Shown: piece after piece, positions 1 through 8,776 of the stretch
How positions within the stretch are numbered: position 1 is the first letter of the stretch
Layout: every line of letters starts with the position of its first letter
Source of the DNA: Myxococcota bacterium
Lineage (GTDB): Bacteria; Myxococcota_A; Polyangia; JAAYKL01
Reading direction: 5' to 3'
Length of the DNA stretch: 64,000 nt
Assembly (NCBI GenBank): GCA_030065855.1
Contig: JASJCT010000022.1
Location: 161,743-225,742, forward strand
Made by a program: the position numbers and the translations under genes
Notes under the pieces: model-generated
Told to the model about the DNA's origin: nothing
The model's database searches: none
The model's input: only the letters and a program-made list of their open reading frames with translations

Positions 1-1
1 G

Positions 2-907
2 GTACCGCTCCAGACCCTGAACCCAGCCATTCTCGCGGAATGGGGCCGACGAGGAAGTACAGCAACCTACAGAGATGCGGTGGCAATGTTCAAGGATGCT
101 GGATTTGATAACGAGCAGATTGGCACTGACGTGCTCATCGGTCATCCAGATCAGTCCCTTGAGGAGGTCATCCGATCTCTCTGTTTTGTCTGGTCCCAAG
201 GTGTTTCTCCGTTGCTGCTGACTTACACATCTGTCCCGGGAAGCAAAGATGAAAAGAAGTGGACCCACCGGATCGCAGGGATTCCCATTGAATCGCGCCA
301 TCCGTTTTTGTTTCCCTTGGCAGATCCTACCTACCCGGCAAGTGATTTTCGGCAGCTATTTGTACTCAGCCGGGTGCTTCCTGAGCATATCGAGACCGCC
401 CTTGGTTACTTGGATCCAGACAGTCCGGTGCCAGGCATGATCGAGCGGGGTCTTAATGAATTTGGGTTTGACATTCCCCAGCGAAGCATAGGGGCTGATC
501 TACCATCAAAATTAGTCGATCGGACTACAGCGTTTCTTTCGTTTTCGTGGGAGCTCGTTCTCACTCTCCTCGAGCTCGGTTCGACTGCCGCTGCTCTGCC
601 ATTAGTGGATCGGTGTGAGCGTGTACCAGTGTGCGAGTCTAGGTATTTGGAAGTGCCCAGGCTGTTTTTTGAGGCCAACGAGGTAGATGCTGCGGTTCGT
701 ACTCTGCAGTTCACTGCTAAATGGCTGCCTCCATCCAAACGGACCCAAGTGCTCGAGATACTAGGCAATTCTGACGAAACTGTTGCGAGTCGCTTTCTCG
801 CAGCAGTGCCGATTGTGACCAGGGCCCTCGACGCCTGGGGCCACAGTCGAGAAGCAAGCGCCTGGCAGCAGTTACTGCCGGGCTATGACAAGGCCGTGTC
901 GTCGTAG
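2..907 (+). CDS. C-terminal part of a B12-binding-type radical SAM protein (5' end outside window)
   Basis: Frame is open to the window start (VPLQTLNPAILAEWGRRGS... before the first ATG at 80); GTDVLIGHPDQSLEEVIRSL...SVPGS resembles the post-barrel region of B12-binding radical SAM proteins. Confidence 0.6.
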   Translation, partial: VPLQTLNPAILAEWGRRGSTATYRDAVAMFKDAGFDNEQIGTDVLIGHPDQSLEEVIRSLCFVWSQGVSPLLLTYTSVPGSKDEKKWTHRIAGIPIESRHPFLFPLADPTYPASDFRQLFVLSRVLPEHIETALGYLDPDSPVPGMIERGLNEFGFDIPQRSIGADLPSKLVDRTTAFLSFSWELVLTLLELGSTAAALPLVDRCERVPVCESRYLEVPRLFFEANEVDAAVRTLQFTAKWLPPSKRTQVLEILGNSDETVASRFLAAVPIVTRALDAWGHSREASAWQQLLPGYDKAVSS

Positions 908-961
908 GGACGCGGTCGCCTATTTGGCCGCTCCAAAAAGGAGCGGAAAAAGGAGAACCCC

Positions 962-1258
962 ATGGGAGAGAACAATGAAATGTTAGCTGCAGTCCAACCC
1001 TGGTTGGCTGCCCTTTACGAATCTGGCGCCGCAACCCTTAGTCCGACAGGTGCGGTGAACATGAACCCCGAAGTGCGGAACCTCTTCAGCGCCATTCACG
1101 CTGTGCTGGCTGGCGGTGAGGTAAAGCTCGAAGTAGTGGATACCGGCGGTGCCGCATATGCCACCCTGGAATCCCACATGGACCGGGCCATCGGACAAGT
1201 AGGCAAGCTCGCTGCCGAGCTCGGCGGCGCCGATGGAATTGCCCCGATGGGCGCCTAG
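962..1258 (+). CDS. Small hypothetical protein (98 aa)
   Basis: ORF preceded by aaaaaggagaacccc (Shine-Dalgarno-like), same direction as the upstream gene. Confidence 0.6.
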   Translation: MGENNEMLAAVQPWLAALYESGAATLSPTGAVNMNPEVRNLFSAIHAVLAGGEVKLEVVDTGGAAYATLESHMDRAIGQVGKLAAELGGADGIAPMGA

Positions 1259-1377
1259 TGAGTAAAAACCCATTCCTGGCCCCTTTTTCGGAAAGGTCGA
1301 GGAGACCCATCCCCCTGGTCCCCTTCCCTGCGAGGGAAGGGGGAGGGAGTGTGCCGCGAAGCGGCTGCTGTTCTGGA

Positions 1378-1473
1378 TTCCCCCTTTGAAAAAGGGGGGA
1401 AGGGGGATTTTGTCACCTCACAACGCACGAGGGAGAGACGAAATCCCCCCAGCCCCCTTTTTCAAAGGGGGAG
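1378..1473. repeat. Inverted pair of interspersed intergenic repeat (CCCCCTTTGAAAAAGGGGG...AAGGGGGATTT type)
   Basis: ccccctttgaaaaaggggggaagggggattttgtc and, inverted, gacgaaatccccccagccccctttttcaaaggggga; related copies at 5576-5670 and ~13238-13275. Confidence 0.8.
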
Positions 1474-1507
1474 AATGCGAAAACCGCTGATCAGCCGTGC
1501 ATCCGGC

Positions 1508-1589
1508 GTGTAGGGCCGGGGTTTATCCCCGGCCGTGTATTGGGTGCAATGAATAGGAGGCGGCGTGGGATAAACCCACGCCCTACAAC
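1508..1589. repeat. Inverted intergenic repeat (gtagggccggggtttatcccc...gggataaacccacgccctac)
   Basis: Two arms readable as imperfect inverted copies. Confidence 0.7.
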
Positions 1590-1590
1590 C

Positions 1591-2379
1591 ATGTTTTCTA
1601 TTTCTAGCAATCCGGTCATTAACCTAGCCACCCGCAAGTGGCTAGGCCGCCTGGCCAGGCAGGGAGAGATCCTGGACCCACCATCGTGGGACATTATCCA
1701 GCGCATGATAGACAGATGCCACCAGGTCCACCCGGGCGGGGTAATCCACGACCTGGCCCTGGAATTGGGCGCAGCCCAGGAACCCGCGACCATTGCAGGG
1801 TCTTCAGCCCACGTGTTCTACGCAGTCTGCTCGGTTACGGACGACCTGCAAGACGGGGATACAGATGACTATCTGGCAGATGTACCCATGTCCCTCAGGA
1901 TCAATGCCCAGTCCCATCTACTCTGCCTTATGGCAGATCGCCTGGCCGAGCTGACAGAAAGTTTGGGTACTGCGGATTCTTCCGTACTCATAGCTGCGGT
2001 GTATCGCACTGGAGCGACCATGCTCACAGGCCAGCGCCTGGAGATCGTGCGGGATCCCTGGACCATGGAAGCGTACGAGCAGGTGGCCCGGCAAAGCGCA
2101 GGCGCCCAATTTAGAGCGTACTTTTGCCTGGCCGCGATGGCTGCACAAGTGCCCCAAAACCCATGGGACTTATTTGGTCAGGCGTTTGGAGCTCTTCTTC
2201 AAGTTGTGGTTGACATTGAGTCCAAAGACGAGCGATTATTGGCCCTATCGAAAAACGCCAGGGCAGCACTGCACAAGAAGTTCGCCCTTGAGCTGACTGA
2301 AGTCGCTCAAGAAGTAGGTGCTGCCGGAGCGGCCATTGCTGCCGCGTTGTTGAGGCGGGGGAGCCAATGTCGTGGTTGA
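1591..2379 (+). CDS. Polyprenyl synthetase-like protein (ORF opens at 1540; 1591 preferred start)
   Basis: VTDDLQDGDTDD contains the first Asp-rich motif DDxxD in the expected helical context; the second motif is degenerate (QVVVDIESKDE). Residues 1-17 of the 1540 ORF translate the intergenic repeat. Confidence 0.65.
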   Translation: MFSISSNPVINLATRKWLGRLARQGEILDPPSWDIIQRMIDRCHQVHPGGVIHDLALELGAAQEPATIAGSSAHVFYAVCSVTDDLQDGDTDDYLADVPMSLRINAQSHLLCLMADRLAELTESLGTADSSVLIAAVYRTGATMLTGQRLEIVRDPWTMEAYEQVARQSAGAQFRAYFCLAAMAAQVPQNPWDLFGQAFGALLQVVVDIESKDERLLALSKNARAALHKKFALELTEVAQEVGAAGAAIAAALLRRGSQCRG

Positions 2380-4337
2380 CATCTACTTTTCGGGCATATG
2401 TAAATTCTTTTAAGACGCAAGAAGCGATAGATGCGTGCAGTCCGAGTAGCGTGGCCATCGCAGTGGGAATTATTTCCGGATTTTCGCTCGTGGCTCGCTA
2501 CGTGCCCAGCATCCACGAAACGATTCAACTCACGAGCGCGTTTTGGCCCATCCTGCTCGTGTCTATGGCTGGCACCAGCTCGCTTATCTGTTGGCTACTT
2601 TTGCCTGAGCGCAAGTCAGTGGCTGCCCTTTTTCAACCATTTGAAAATTCCCTATATTGCTCATCTGTAATCGCGATTGGGGTACAGTCGAACGAGCCCA
2701 CCGAGTACGTCTGCTCATTGTTTTGCATGGTGGCCTGCTGGTACTATGGGCATTGGTATGCCCTTACCCTGCTTGGCACCCTTTCTGTATCTGCCGGACC
2801 GATCATAGTGGGTCTGGTATTTGGTGCGCGTCCTATTAACTGGTGCATTATTGGGGTGTGTATTGGGATGTACATCTATTTTGCAGACAGAACCCGAAAG
2901 AAACGCATCCAAGAAATAGTACAGACTAATTCACCCAAAGAGGTCATGAGTAAGGCAGAGACAATTATCTCGGCAGTCCCTGCAGTCCCTTCTGAGAGTC
3001 GTGATCGAGTACGCAAATGGTTAAATGATCAAGTAGATATGCTTTTTGGTTCATTGCGAGCTGCTCCCCTGCTACCCAAGGCTTTTTTGATCCCACTTTT
3101 TGTGTTCTTGATCGGGGCGAGTATTCTCTTTTTACCCTTGCCTGGTTTGGGCCATGTCCAGGAACCGCTCAGGTTGCGTCCCTCCCTTGTCCCAGTAAGT
3201 GCCGCCCTTGTTTGCTGGCTTTGTTTTCAGGGTTTCTTGCTTAGAAAGGCCCGATTCGCGGCGCTAGCCCGAGTATCCAGGTTTGCGGGCTGGGTGCTTT
3301 TTAGCACATTCATCGTGATTCTGGCAGTGCTTTCAAATCCCTCGGCCCAGTACATATTTGCCGGAATCTACGCAGCGTTTGCCTGGTGGTGGGGTCGGTT
3401 TTATGCCTTTTCTTATATCGGAGCTGCAATCGCCATGGGCGGACCTATAGCGATTGCAGTTCTGGGCGGCGTGGAGCCCGTTACCCTTATCATAATAGGC
3501 CTTGGTGTGATGGCGTTCACTATTTCATCGAGACACACTTCCAGCACCTTTGCCGTAAACGACCGAAAAGCCAGGACTGACACGACGCTTGAGCAATTGG
3601 ATCAGTTGTTTATTGTACAGCAAAAGGCAGCCATGCGAACGGTGAACTCGGAGTACTTGGCTGCTTGTCATGACATGAAGAACGCTTTGGGACCGATTCA
3701 TTGGAACCTGGACTATTTCCTCGGCCAGCTCGGGGTCTACACAGAGGACTCGATGAAAGCGGTTGCAGAGGCGAACCAATGCGCGGTAAGGGCCTTGGAC
3801 ACCCTTGAGAATCTGCACAACACCTTGCGTGCGCGCACCAAGGAGATAGCTGCGATTGAGAATTTCGACCTTCCCTCGGTCGTGCCTGGACCCCACCGGT
3901 TGGGCAAGGAAGCCCAGCCCGTTCCGGGTATCGAGATCATCACCACGATTCCCCCTCCTGCTGTGCAACTGAGCGGCAGTGCTGAAAATTTCCAGATGGT
4001 GGTGCGCAATTTGATCGGCAATGCAAAAGACGCGGGCGCAAAGACCGTAAAGATCGGAACCGTGCTCGTGGATGGGGGGGCTCGTGTGGTGCTCAGCCTA
4101 TCTGACGACGGGCCTGGCCTTCCAGAAGAAGTGCGGGAGAAGCTATTTCGTCCGTTTGTCACGTCGGGCAAGCCCAACGGCACGGGCCTTGGCCTGTACC
4201 TGTCGCACAAGCTAATCGAAACCATGGGCGGGGACTTAAAACTCGTCAGCACTGGCGAAGACGGCACCTCGTTCGACCTGGTTCTACCCGTGGCCCAGGT
4301 AGAGTCCATACCCAGGGGATCGGGTCCCCCGAGTTAG
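2367..4337 (+). CDS. Polytopic membrane sensor histidine kinase
   Basis: Many hydrophobic segments; H-box ACHDMKNALGPIHWNLDYF; N box NLIGNAKDAGA; DDGPGLPEEVREKLFRPF; GTGLGLYLSHKL. Confidence 0.9.
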   Translation: MSWLTSTFRAYVNSFKTQEAIDACSPSSVAIAVGIISGFSLVARYVPSIHETIQLTSAFWPILLVSMAGTSSLICWLLLPERKSVAALFQPFENSLYCSSVIAIGVQSNEPTEYVCSLFCMVACWYYGHWYALTLLGTLSVSAGPIIVGLVFGARPINWCIIGVCIGMYIYFADRTRKKRIQEIVQTNSPKEVMSKAETIISAVPAVPSESRDRVRKWLNDQVDMLFGSLRAAPLLPKAFLIPLFVFLIGASILFLPLPGLGHVQEPLRLRPSLVPVSAALVCWLCFQGFLLRKARFAALARVSRFAGWVLFSTFIVILAVLSNPSAQYIFAGIYAAFAWWWGRFYAFSYIGAAIAMGGPIAIAVLGGVEPVTLIIIGLGVMAFTISSRHTSSTFAVNDRKARTDTTLEQLDQLFIVQQKAAMRTVNSEYLAACHDMKNALGPIHWNLDYFLGQLGVYTEDSMKAVAEANQCAVRALDTLENLHNTLRARTKEIAAIENFDLPSVVPGPHRLGKEAQPVPGIEIITTIPPPAVQLSGSAENFQMVVRNLIGNAKDAGAKTVKIGTVLVDGGARVVLSLSDDGPGLPEEVREKLFRPFVTSGKPNGTGLGLYLSHKLIETMGGDLKLVSTGEDGTSFDLVLPVAQVESIPRGSGPPS

Positions 4338-4362
4338 GGGGTGTCCCGTAATTCATCCAAGA

Positions 4363-4444
4363 TCGTCATTCCCGCACAGGCGGGAATCTAGAATACGATA
4401 TAAATACAATAGGTTACATGGGTCCCCGCCTGCGCGGGGACGAC
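4363..4444. repeat. REP-like paired palindromes
   Basis: gtcattcccgcacaggcgggaatctag and gggtccccgcctgcgcggggacgac. Confidence 0.7.
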
Positions 4445-4470
4445 GAAAGTGTTGCAACTACTACTTCCAA

Positions 4471-4721
4471 CCCCCACCCCGGCCCTCCCCCGGTGGACGC
4501 TTGGACGTTGGGGGAGGGTGAGGGACAATTTTTTCTTGGCATTCCTAGGTTTCTTTTGGATTCGGACTCTTTCGATCGTTTCTCTTTTTTGCTAGAAAGT
4601 TGTAAATTAACCGGCCTGTAATGGTCCCTAGTTCACCCGCCCCCGATGTCCTTTAAAGCGCTATTCTGCTTCCCCCTCCCCCAACGTCCAAGCGTCCACC
4701 GGGGGAGGGCCGGGGTGGGGG
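4471..4721. repeat. 48-nt perfect inverted repeat, arms 4471-4518 and 4674-4721, 155-nt spacer
   Basis: cccccaccccggccctcccccggtggacgcttggacgttgggggaggg and its exact reverse complement. Confidence 0.92.
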
Positions 4722-4890
4722 CTGGAAGTACGGTGGGCTCACATGCCGGGGTGGGGGCTGGAAGTACGGTGGGCTCACATGCCGGGGTGGGGGCTGGAAG
4801 TACGGTGGGCTCACATGCCCGGGACGAGGGCTGGAAGTACGGTGGTTCAGGAGGGCCGGGGTGGGGGCTGGAAGTAAGGTGGGGGCCAAT
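4709..4890. repeat. 36-bp tandem repeat, about 3 exact and 2 degenerate units
   Basis: gccggggtgggggctggaagtacggtgggctcacat at 4709, 4745, 4781, then diverged units. Confidence 0.92.
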
Positions 4891-4963
4891 AGCCGTTGCG
4901 GGATACCTAAAAAAGCCGCACGGTATCGCTTGAAGGGACCGGCGATGCGTGTAAGTTTCTACT

Positions 4964-5515
4964 ATGGTCGAGGAAAAGCGAATAAAGCACCGGCGGTATG
5001 AAGATAGACGCGTGGCGCTGATGCTGGCGATCCACGAGGTGTTGTTCGATACCCCCCACGGTGACAACCGAGATGAACAGATACTCAACGCCATTTGCCA
5101 GGACTTTGGTGCGGATCGCGCTGCGTTTTTGCACCCACTTACCAATGGCAACGGGGTTCAGCTCGCTGTGACCGCTGGTGGTTGGGAGGCAGTCGATGCG
5201 GGCGGTCGGCAGCTCGTGGGATCTGGCATCAACACCCTGTGGCAGTTGCAACAAGACGCCCCTGGCGCGCTCACGTTGACCCGGGTCAAGCGGCCGACCG
5301 TGTTTCCCGCTGAGGATTGGGACGATCTGTGGCGTGGTTCCCTGGCCGATTCAACAATGGCCCTGCTCAGCGTTCACCTGACGCCTAAAACGGCGCCGGT
5401 CGAGATTCTTTGGTTGTTGCAATCCAGCTGCTCGCGCGAGTGGAGCAGCCAGGATCGGGACCTGGCAGAGGAAGTCGCAGCCCTTATTTCTCGGGTGCGG
5501 GACAAGGCTTCTTAA
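4964..5515 (+). CDS. Hypothetical protein, possibly GAF-like
   Basis: 183-aa ORF; ALMLAIHEVLF...ILNAICQDFGADRAAF... compatible with a GAF fold; no certain motif. Confidence 0.55.
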   Translation: MVEEKRIKHRRYEDRRVALMLAIHEVLFDTPHGDNRDEQILNAICQDFGADRAAFLHPLTNGNGVQLAVTAGGWEAVDAGGRQLVGSGINTLWQLQQDAPGALTLTRVKRPTVFPAEDWDDLWRGSLADSTMALLSVHLTPKTAPVEILWLLQSSCSREWSSQDRDLAEEVAALISRVRDKAS

Positions 5516-5560
5516 AAAGGTGATGATTGAAACTCGCTCTAGAGCTCTACCAAGTCTACA

Positions 5561-6820
5561 ATGTCGAGGAAGAACTCTCCCCCTTTCACAAAGGGGGCCG
5601 GGGGGATTTCGTCAGTTCTTTTGATGTTGCGAAGTGACAAAATCCCCCTCCCCCCCTTTTTCAAGGGGGAATTTGCAAAATTAAATCGACAAAACTCGTA
5701 TGGCGTAGCACTAGCCGTTCTCCTGATTTTCTCTTGCGGCGTCCTTGCATGTCACCGCCGGCCTCCACTCGAAGTTCCAGAGCCCCAGCAAGACGATCAA
5801 TCCACCCCACCGGACATGGTGTTGACCCCCCTTCACTTTCGAGCAGTGCCAGCTGAGGATCATTTTGACATAGAAGCGTACGACGCTGCAGGATTGTTCG
5901 ACCGCGCGCGCAAGTACCAACGCAGCAACGACTGCCAGCGGGCAACCTCGATATACCATCGGCTCGTGGCTGAGTTTCCAACTTCGACCCTTGCCGCGCC
6001 GTCCCTTTACAATAGCGGGCTATGCAACACGGCGATGAAAGCATACCGCCTCGCAGCCGAGGATTACACCCGGATCGCCACTGCATATCCCGAGTCCGAG
6101 GATGCCACAGCTGCCCTGTTTCAAGCAGCTGAAGCGTATGAAAAACTAGAGGACTGGGACGCGGCCTTGGCTGCGTTCGATCTCATCCTGACCGAACGCG
6201 CCGATGTATCGGACATTGAGCGGGTAGAGGCCCTGGCTCGAAAGGGATCTGCCCTGATGGCGCTCGACAAGCAACGCCAGGCCAACACCACACTCAATAC
6301 CGCGGTGCTGGTCTTTCGAACGGGCAAGGGGATCCCAGCAACCGCGTCCACCTATTACTACGCCATGGCCAGCTTTAAGCTGGCTGAGATCATCCACGGG
6401 GAAATGCAGGCCGTGACCTTGCCCGGGGAGGAGGCCCTGATCAAGCCAGCCCTGGAGCAAAAGTGCCAGCTGCTGATCGACGCGCAAGCAGCGTATACAA
6501 AGACCATTCGCGTGGCCCACCCCCACTGGGCCGCAGCTGCGGCGTTTCGCATTGGAGATCTCTACCTGAACCTGTGGGAGGATATGGTGGCCGCGCCCCC
6601 GCCGGCAGATCTGGAGCGAGAAGCGCGGGAGGTGTATGCCGAAGTGCTAAAAGACCGCATCCGCGTTCTGCTGAAGAAGGCTATTTTTCAGTGGGAGCGC
6701 ACCTTAAAAATGGCCAGACGGCTCAACCTGAGCAACCAGTGGGTCGAGCAGACCACCCAGTCGTTAAAAGAAATCCGCGAGCGGCTCGCTATTGATGTGA
6801 CCAATACTGCCACCGAATGA
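5561..6820 (+). CDS. TPR-type lipoprotein (start uncertain; N-terminus overlaps a repeat)
   Basis: VALAVLLIFSCGVLAC lipobox-like signal; tandem helical repeats (LYNSGLCNTAMKAYRLAAEDYTRIATAYPESEDA...). Confidence 0.7.
   Translation: MSRKNSPPFTKGAGGISSVLLMLRSDKIPLPPFFKGEFAKLNRQNSYGVALAVLLIFSCGVLACHRRPPLEVPEPQQDDQSTPPDMVLTPLHFRAVPAEDHFDIEAYDAAGLFDRARKYQRSNDCQRATSIYHRLVAEFPTSTLAAPSLYNSGLCNTAMKAYRLAAEDYTRIATAYPESEDATAALFQAAEAYEKLEDWDAALAAFDLILTERADVSDIERVEALARKGSALMALDKQRQANTTLNTAVLVFRTGKGIPATASTYYYAMASFKLAEIIHGEMQAVTLPGEEALIKPALEQKCQLLIDAQAAYTKTIRVAHPHWAAAAAFRIGDLYLNLWEDMVAAPPPADLEREAREVYAEVLKDRIRVLLKKAIFQWERTLKMARRLNLSNQWVEQTTQSLKEIRERLAIDVTNTATE
5576..5670. repeat. Second inverted pair of the CCCCCTTT-AAAGGGGG interspersed repeat
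   Basis: ctccccctttcacaaagggggccggggggatttcgtc ... gacaaaatccccctccccccctttttcaaggggga. Confidence 0.8.
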
Positions 6821-6845
6821 TATAACGCAGGCAACGGAGGTTACC

Positions 6846-8012
6846 ATGTCTGTACTTTGCCGAGCGTGCTGTTATGTCCTGTTTTCACTTTTTTTAGCCA
6901 GCGGATGCACCCCATCGGCCACCCTGCCGCCTGTGCACGAGCCAATCGACAGCCCGGCCTGGCAGCAGTGCGCTGGAGAGCTCGCAAAACGGGAGTCGAT
7001 CGGCATGATCGACGACCTCACCCTCGATGCCAAGACCCTCCTTTGCCAAGGTGTGACCCTGGCCGCTTCGGGCAAGGTAGACGAGGGGCTAGAAATGCTC
7101 ACGGAATCGGGCGTGCGGGACAAGGAAGACCACCGACCCCACTATATGGCCGGCCGAATTCTGGTCAGGGAAGGTCGCTACGAGGAGGCCATTTCGGCGT
7201 TCAAGCGCTCGGCCACCCGCTTTCCCTCGATCGAAGTGCCTGCAGAGCGCATGGGACGACGGCTAATGGAGGAAAAAGGCACAGACGCTGCCATGCGCTT
7301 TCTGTCCATTGCCATGGAGCGGGGCCTGTGCCGCTACGGGTGCCAGGGGTTGATCGCCAAAATCCACCAAAAAACAGGTGATACTGCAGCGGCCGAAGCC
7401 ATGTACCGCAAGATGATCGCAGCCGATCCAGGAGAGCCGTCCGGCTATGTGGGTCTGGCAGGGATAAAAAACGCCGGTGCTAAGTACAGGGAGGAAGCGA
7501 CACTGCTGAGGCAGGCAAAGCGGGCCAAACACTTTGGGTCACTAAACCCGAACCAGCAGGCGGGCATCCTCTACAGCCTGGCGTTTGCCGAGTACAACGT
7601 CAACGAACACACGCACGCGGCCGGCAACATTGCCCAGGCAATTGCGCTCCAGGACGACCGCGCGGACTGGTACGTGCTCGCAGGGTGGATCGACCTAAAG
7701 CGCACCCGCTACGAGACTGCCCTGGCGTGGTTTGAAAAAGCCCAGGCACGCAATGCGGGGTTGAGCGCCGCATACCAAGGGGCAGGGGATGCGCGGATAG
7801 CCCTAAACCAGCTCGGCCAGGCAGAGAGCGCATACCAAATGGCGCGGGATAGGGATCCCACGAGCGGGGTCATCGCACTAAAGCTCGCCCACGTGGCCGC
7901 ACTTCAAGGCGACAAGGAAAAAGCAAAAAATTTCATCACCGATGCAACCCGCCTCGATGCAGCCGGCCTACCAGCCGATCTCATGGACAAAGTAACCAGC
8001 CTCCTCGAGTAA
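6846..8012 (+). CDS. TPR-repeat lipoprotein
   Basis: Signal/lipobox FSLFLASGC; TPR motifs (GRILVREGRYEEAISAFKRSATRFP; ADWYVLAGWIDLKRTRYETALAWFEKAQARN). Confidence 0.85.
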   Translation: MSVLCRACCYVLFSLFLASGCTPSATLPPVHEPIDSPAWQQCAGELAKRESIGMIDDLTLDAKTLLCQGVTLAASGKVDEGLEMLTESGVRDKEDHRPHYMAGRILVREGRYEEAISAFKRSATRFPSIEVPAERMGRRLMEEKGTDAAMRFLSIAMERGLCRYGCQGLIAKIHQKTGDTAAAEAMYRKMIAADPGEPSGYVGLAGIKNAGAKYREEATLLRQAKRAKHFGSLNPNQQAGILYSLAFAEYNVNEHTHAAGNIAQAIALQDDRADWYVLAGWIDLKRTRYETALAWFEKAQARNAGLSAAYQGAGDARIALNQLGQAESAYQMARDRDPTSGVIALKLAHVAALQGDKEKAKNFITDATRLDAAGLPADLMDKVTSLLE

Positions 8013-8041
8013 GCCGGGGCATGCGAACTACCCCGGCTTTG
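8012..8041 (+). terminator. Candidate hairpin terminator
   Basis: agccggggcatgcgaactaccccggcttt: 8-bp GC-rich stem followed by a short T run, just after a stop codon. Confidence 0.5.
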
Positions 8042-8109
8042 GCCCCGACCCCGGCCAATACATTCATCTAATTATTGCTGAGTCGTATAAATCCCATACA
8101 ATTTTATTT

Positions 8110-8745
8110 ATGGCGGATCGAACTGATGCGGGATTCATCTGTGGCTGTTGTGGTCGGGATCGGCCGCTATCGCTGCTCTCGAACGCAGGCCTTCGCCACA
8201 CCAGCGGCCAGATAGACCCGGTTTGTGCCCAATGTGAGAATTTTCTCACAACCGGGTTGCCGTGCCTGGTGGAAAAAATCGCGGCCCAGAAAAAAGAATT
8301 TTTAAAAAAAAATCCATCCCCAGGGGTCCAGCGCCCTGCTGCCAAACCAGCAACCCGCAGGGGTATTACATCGATCCCTTCCCCCATCGCAACGCAGAGA
8401 CCGGGCAAGGCCAAAGCCAAAAAGAAACAGCGGCTCGCTTCGGCCACCGAGTGCGAGGTGTTTTTTAATCGCTCCCTGGTTTTGACGCGCTACGTCGAGG
8501 GGTTCATTAAGGGGCTGGAGGCAGCTGGCCTCGAGCGTTCAGCCCTGTCTCAAGAGGCTCTGGCAGCGGTCAATTTCCTACTCCGCATCTGCCAAGAGCT
8601 CGCTACCGAGCGGCTGCGGGTAAATTCAGGTACCCTGGCTCGAAGCGAGGTGCGGCGATTGTCCCGCCACATCGGAGAGACAACCCTCATGGTGGACGAA
8701 TACATCGCCGCCATTACCGAGTCTTGTGCTAAAACTGGGACTTGA
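8110..8745 (+). CDS. Hypothetical protein with N-terminal CxxC...CxxC putative zinc site
   Basis: FICGCCGRDRPLSLLSNAGLRHTSGQIDPVCAQC. Confidence 0.6.
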   Translation: MADRTDAGFICGCCGRDRPLSLLSNAGLRHTSGQIDPVCAQCENFLTTGLPCLVEKIAAQKKEFLKKNPSPGVQRPAAKPATRRGITSIPSPIATQRPGKAKAKKKQRLASATECEVFFNRSLVLTRYVEGFIKGLEAAGLERSALSQEALAAVNFLLRICQELATERLRVNSGTLARSEVRRLSRHIGETTLMVDEYIAAITESCAKTGT

Positions 8746-8776
8746 GCAGGTGGGTTTGTCCTAGTAGACCCTACAT

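Noticed and set aside
4709-4890. Possible CRISPR array
   Set aside because: Units are contiguous 36-bp tandem copies without variable spacers and no cas genes are present.
4633-5151. 172-aa and 78-aa minus ORFs rich in PPYFQPPPRHVS / CEPTVLPAPTPA and the 95-aa plus ORF with AGVGAGSTVGSH repeats
   Set aside because: They translate the 36-bp tandem repeat, which is open in several frames; no independent coding evidence.
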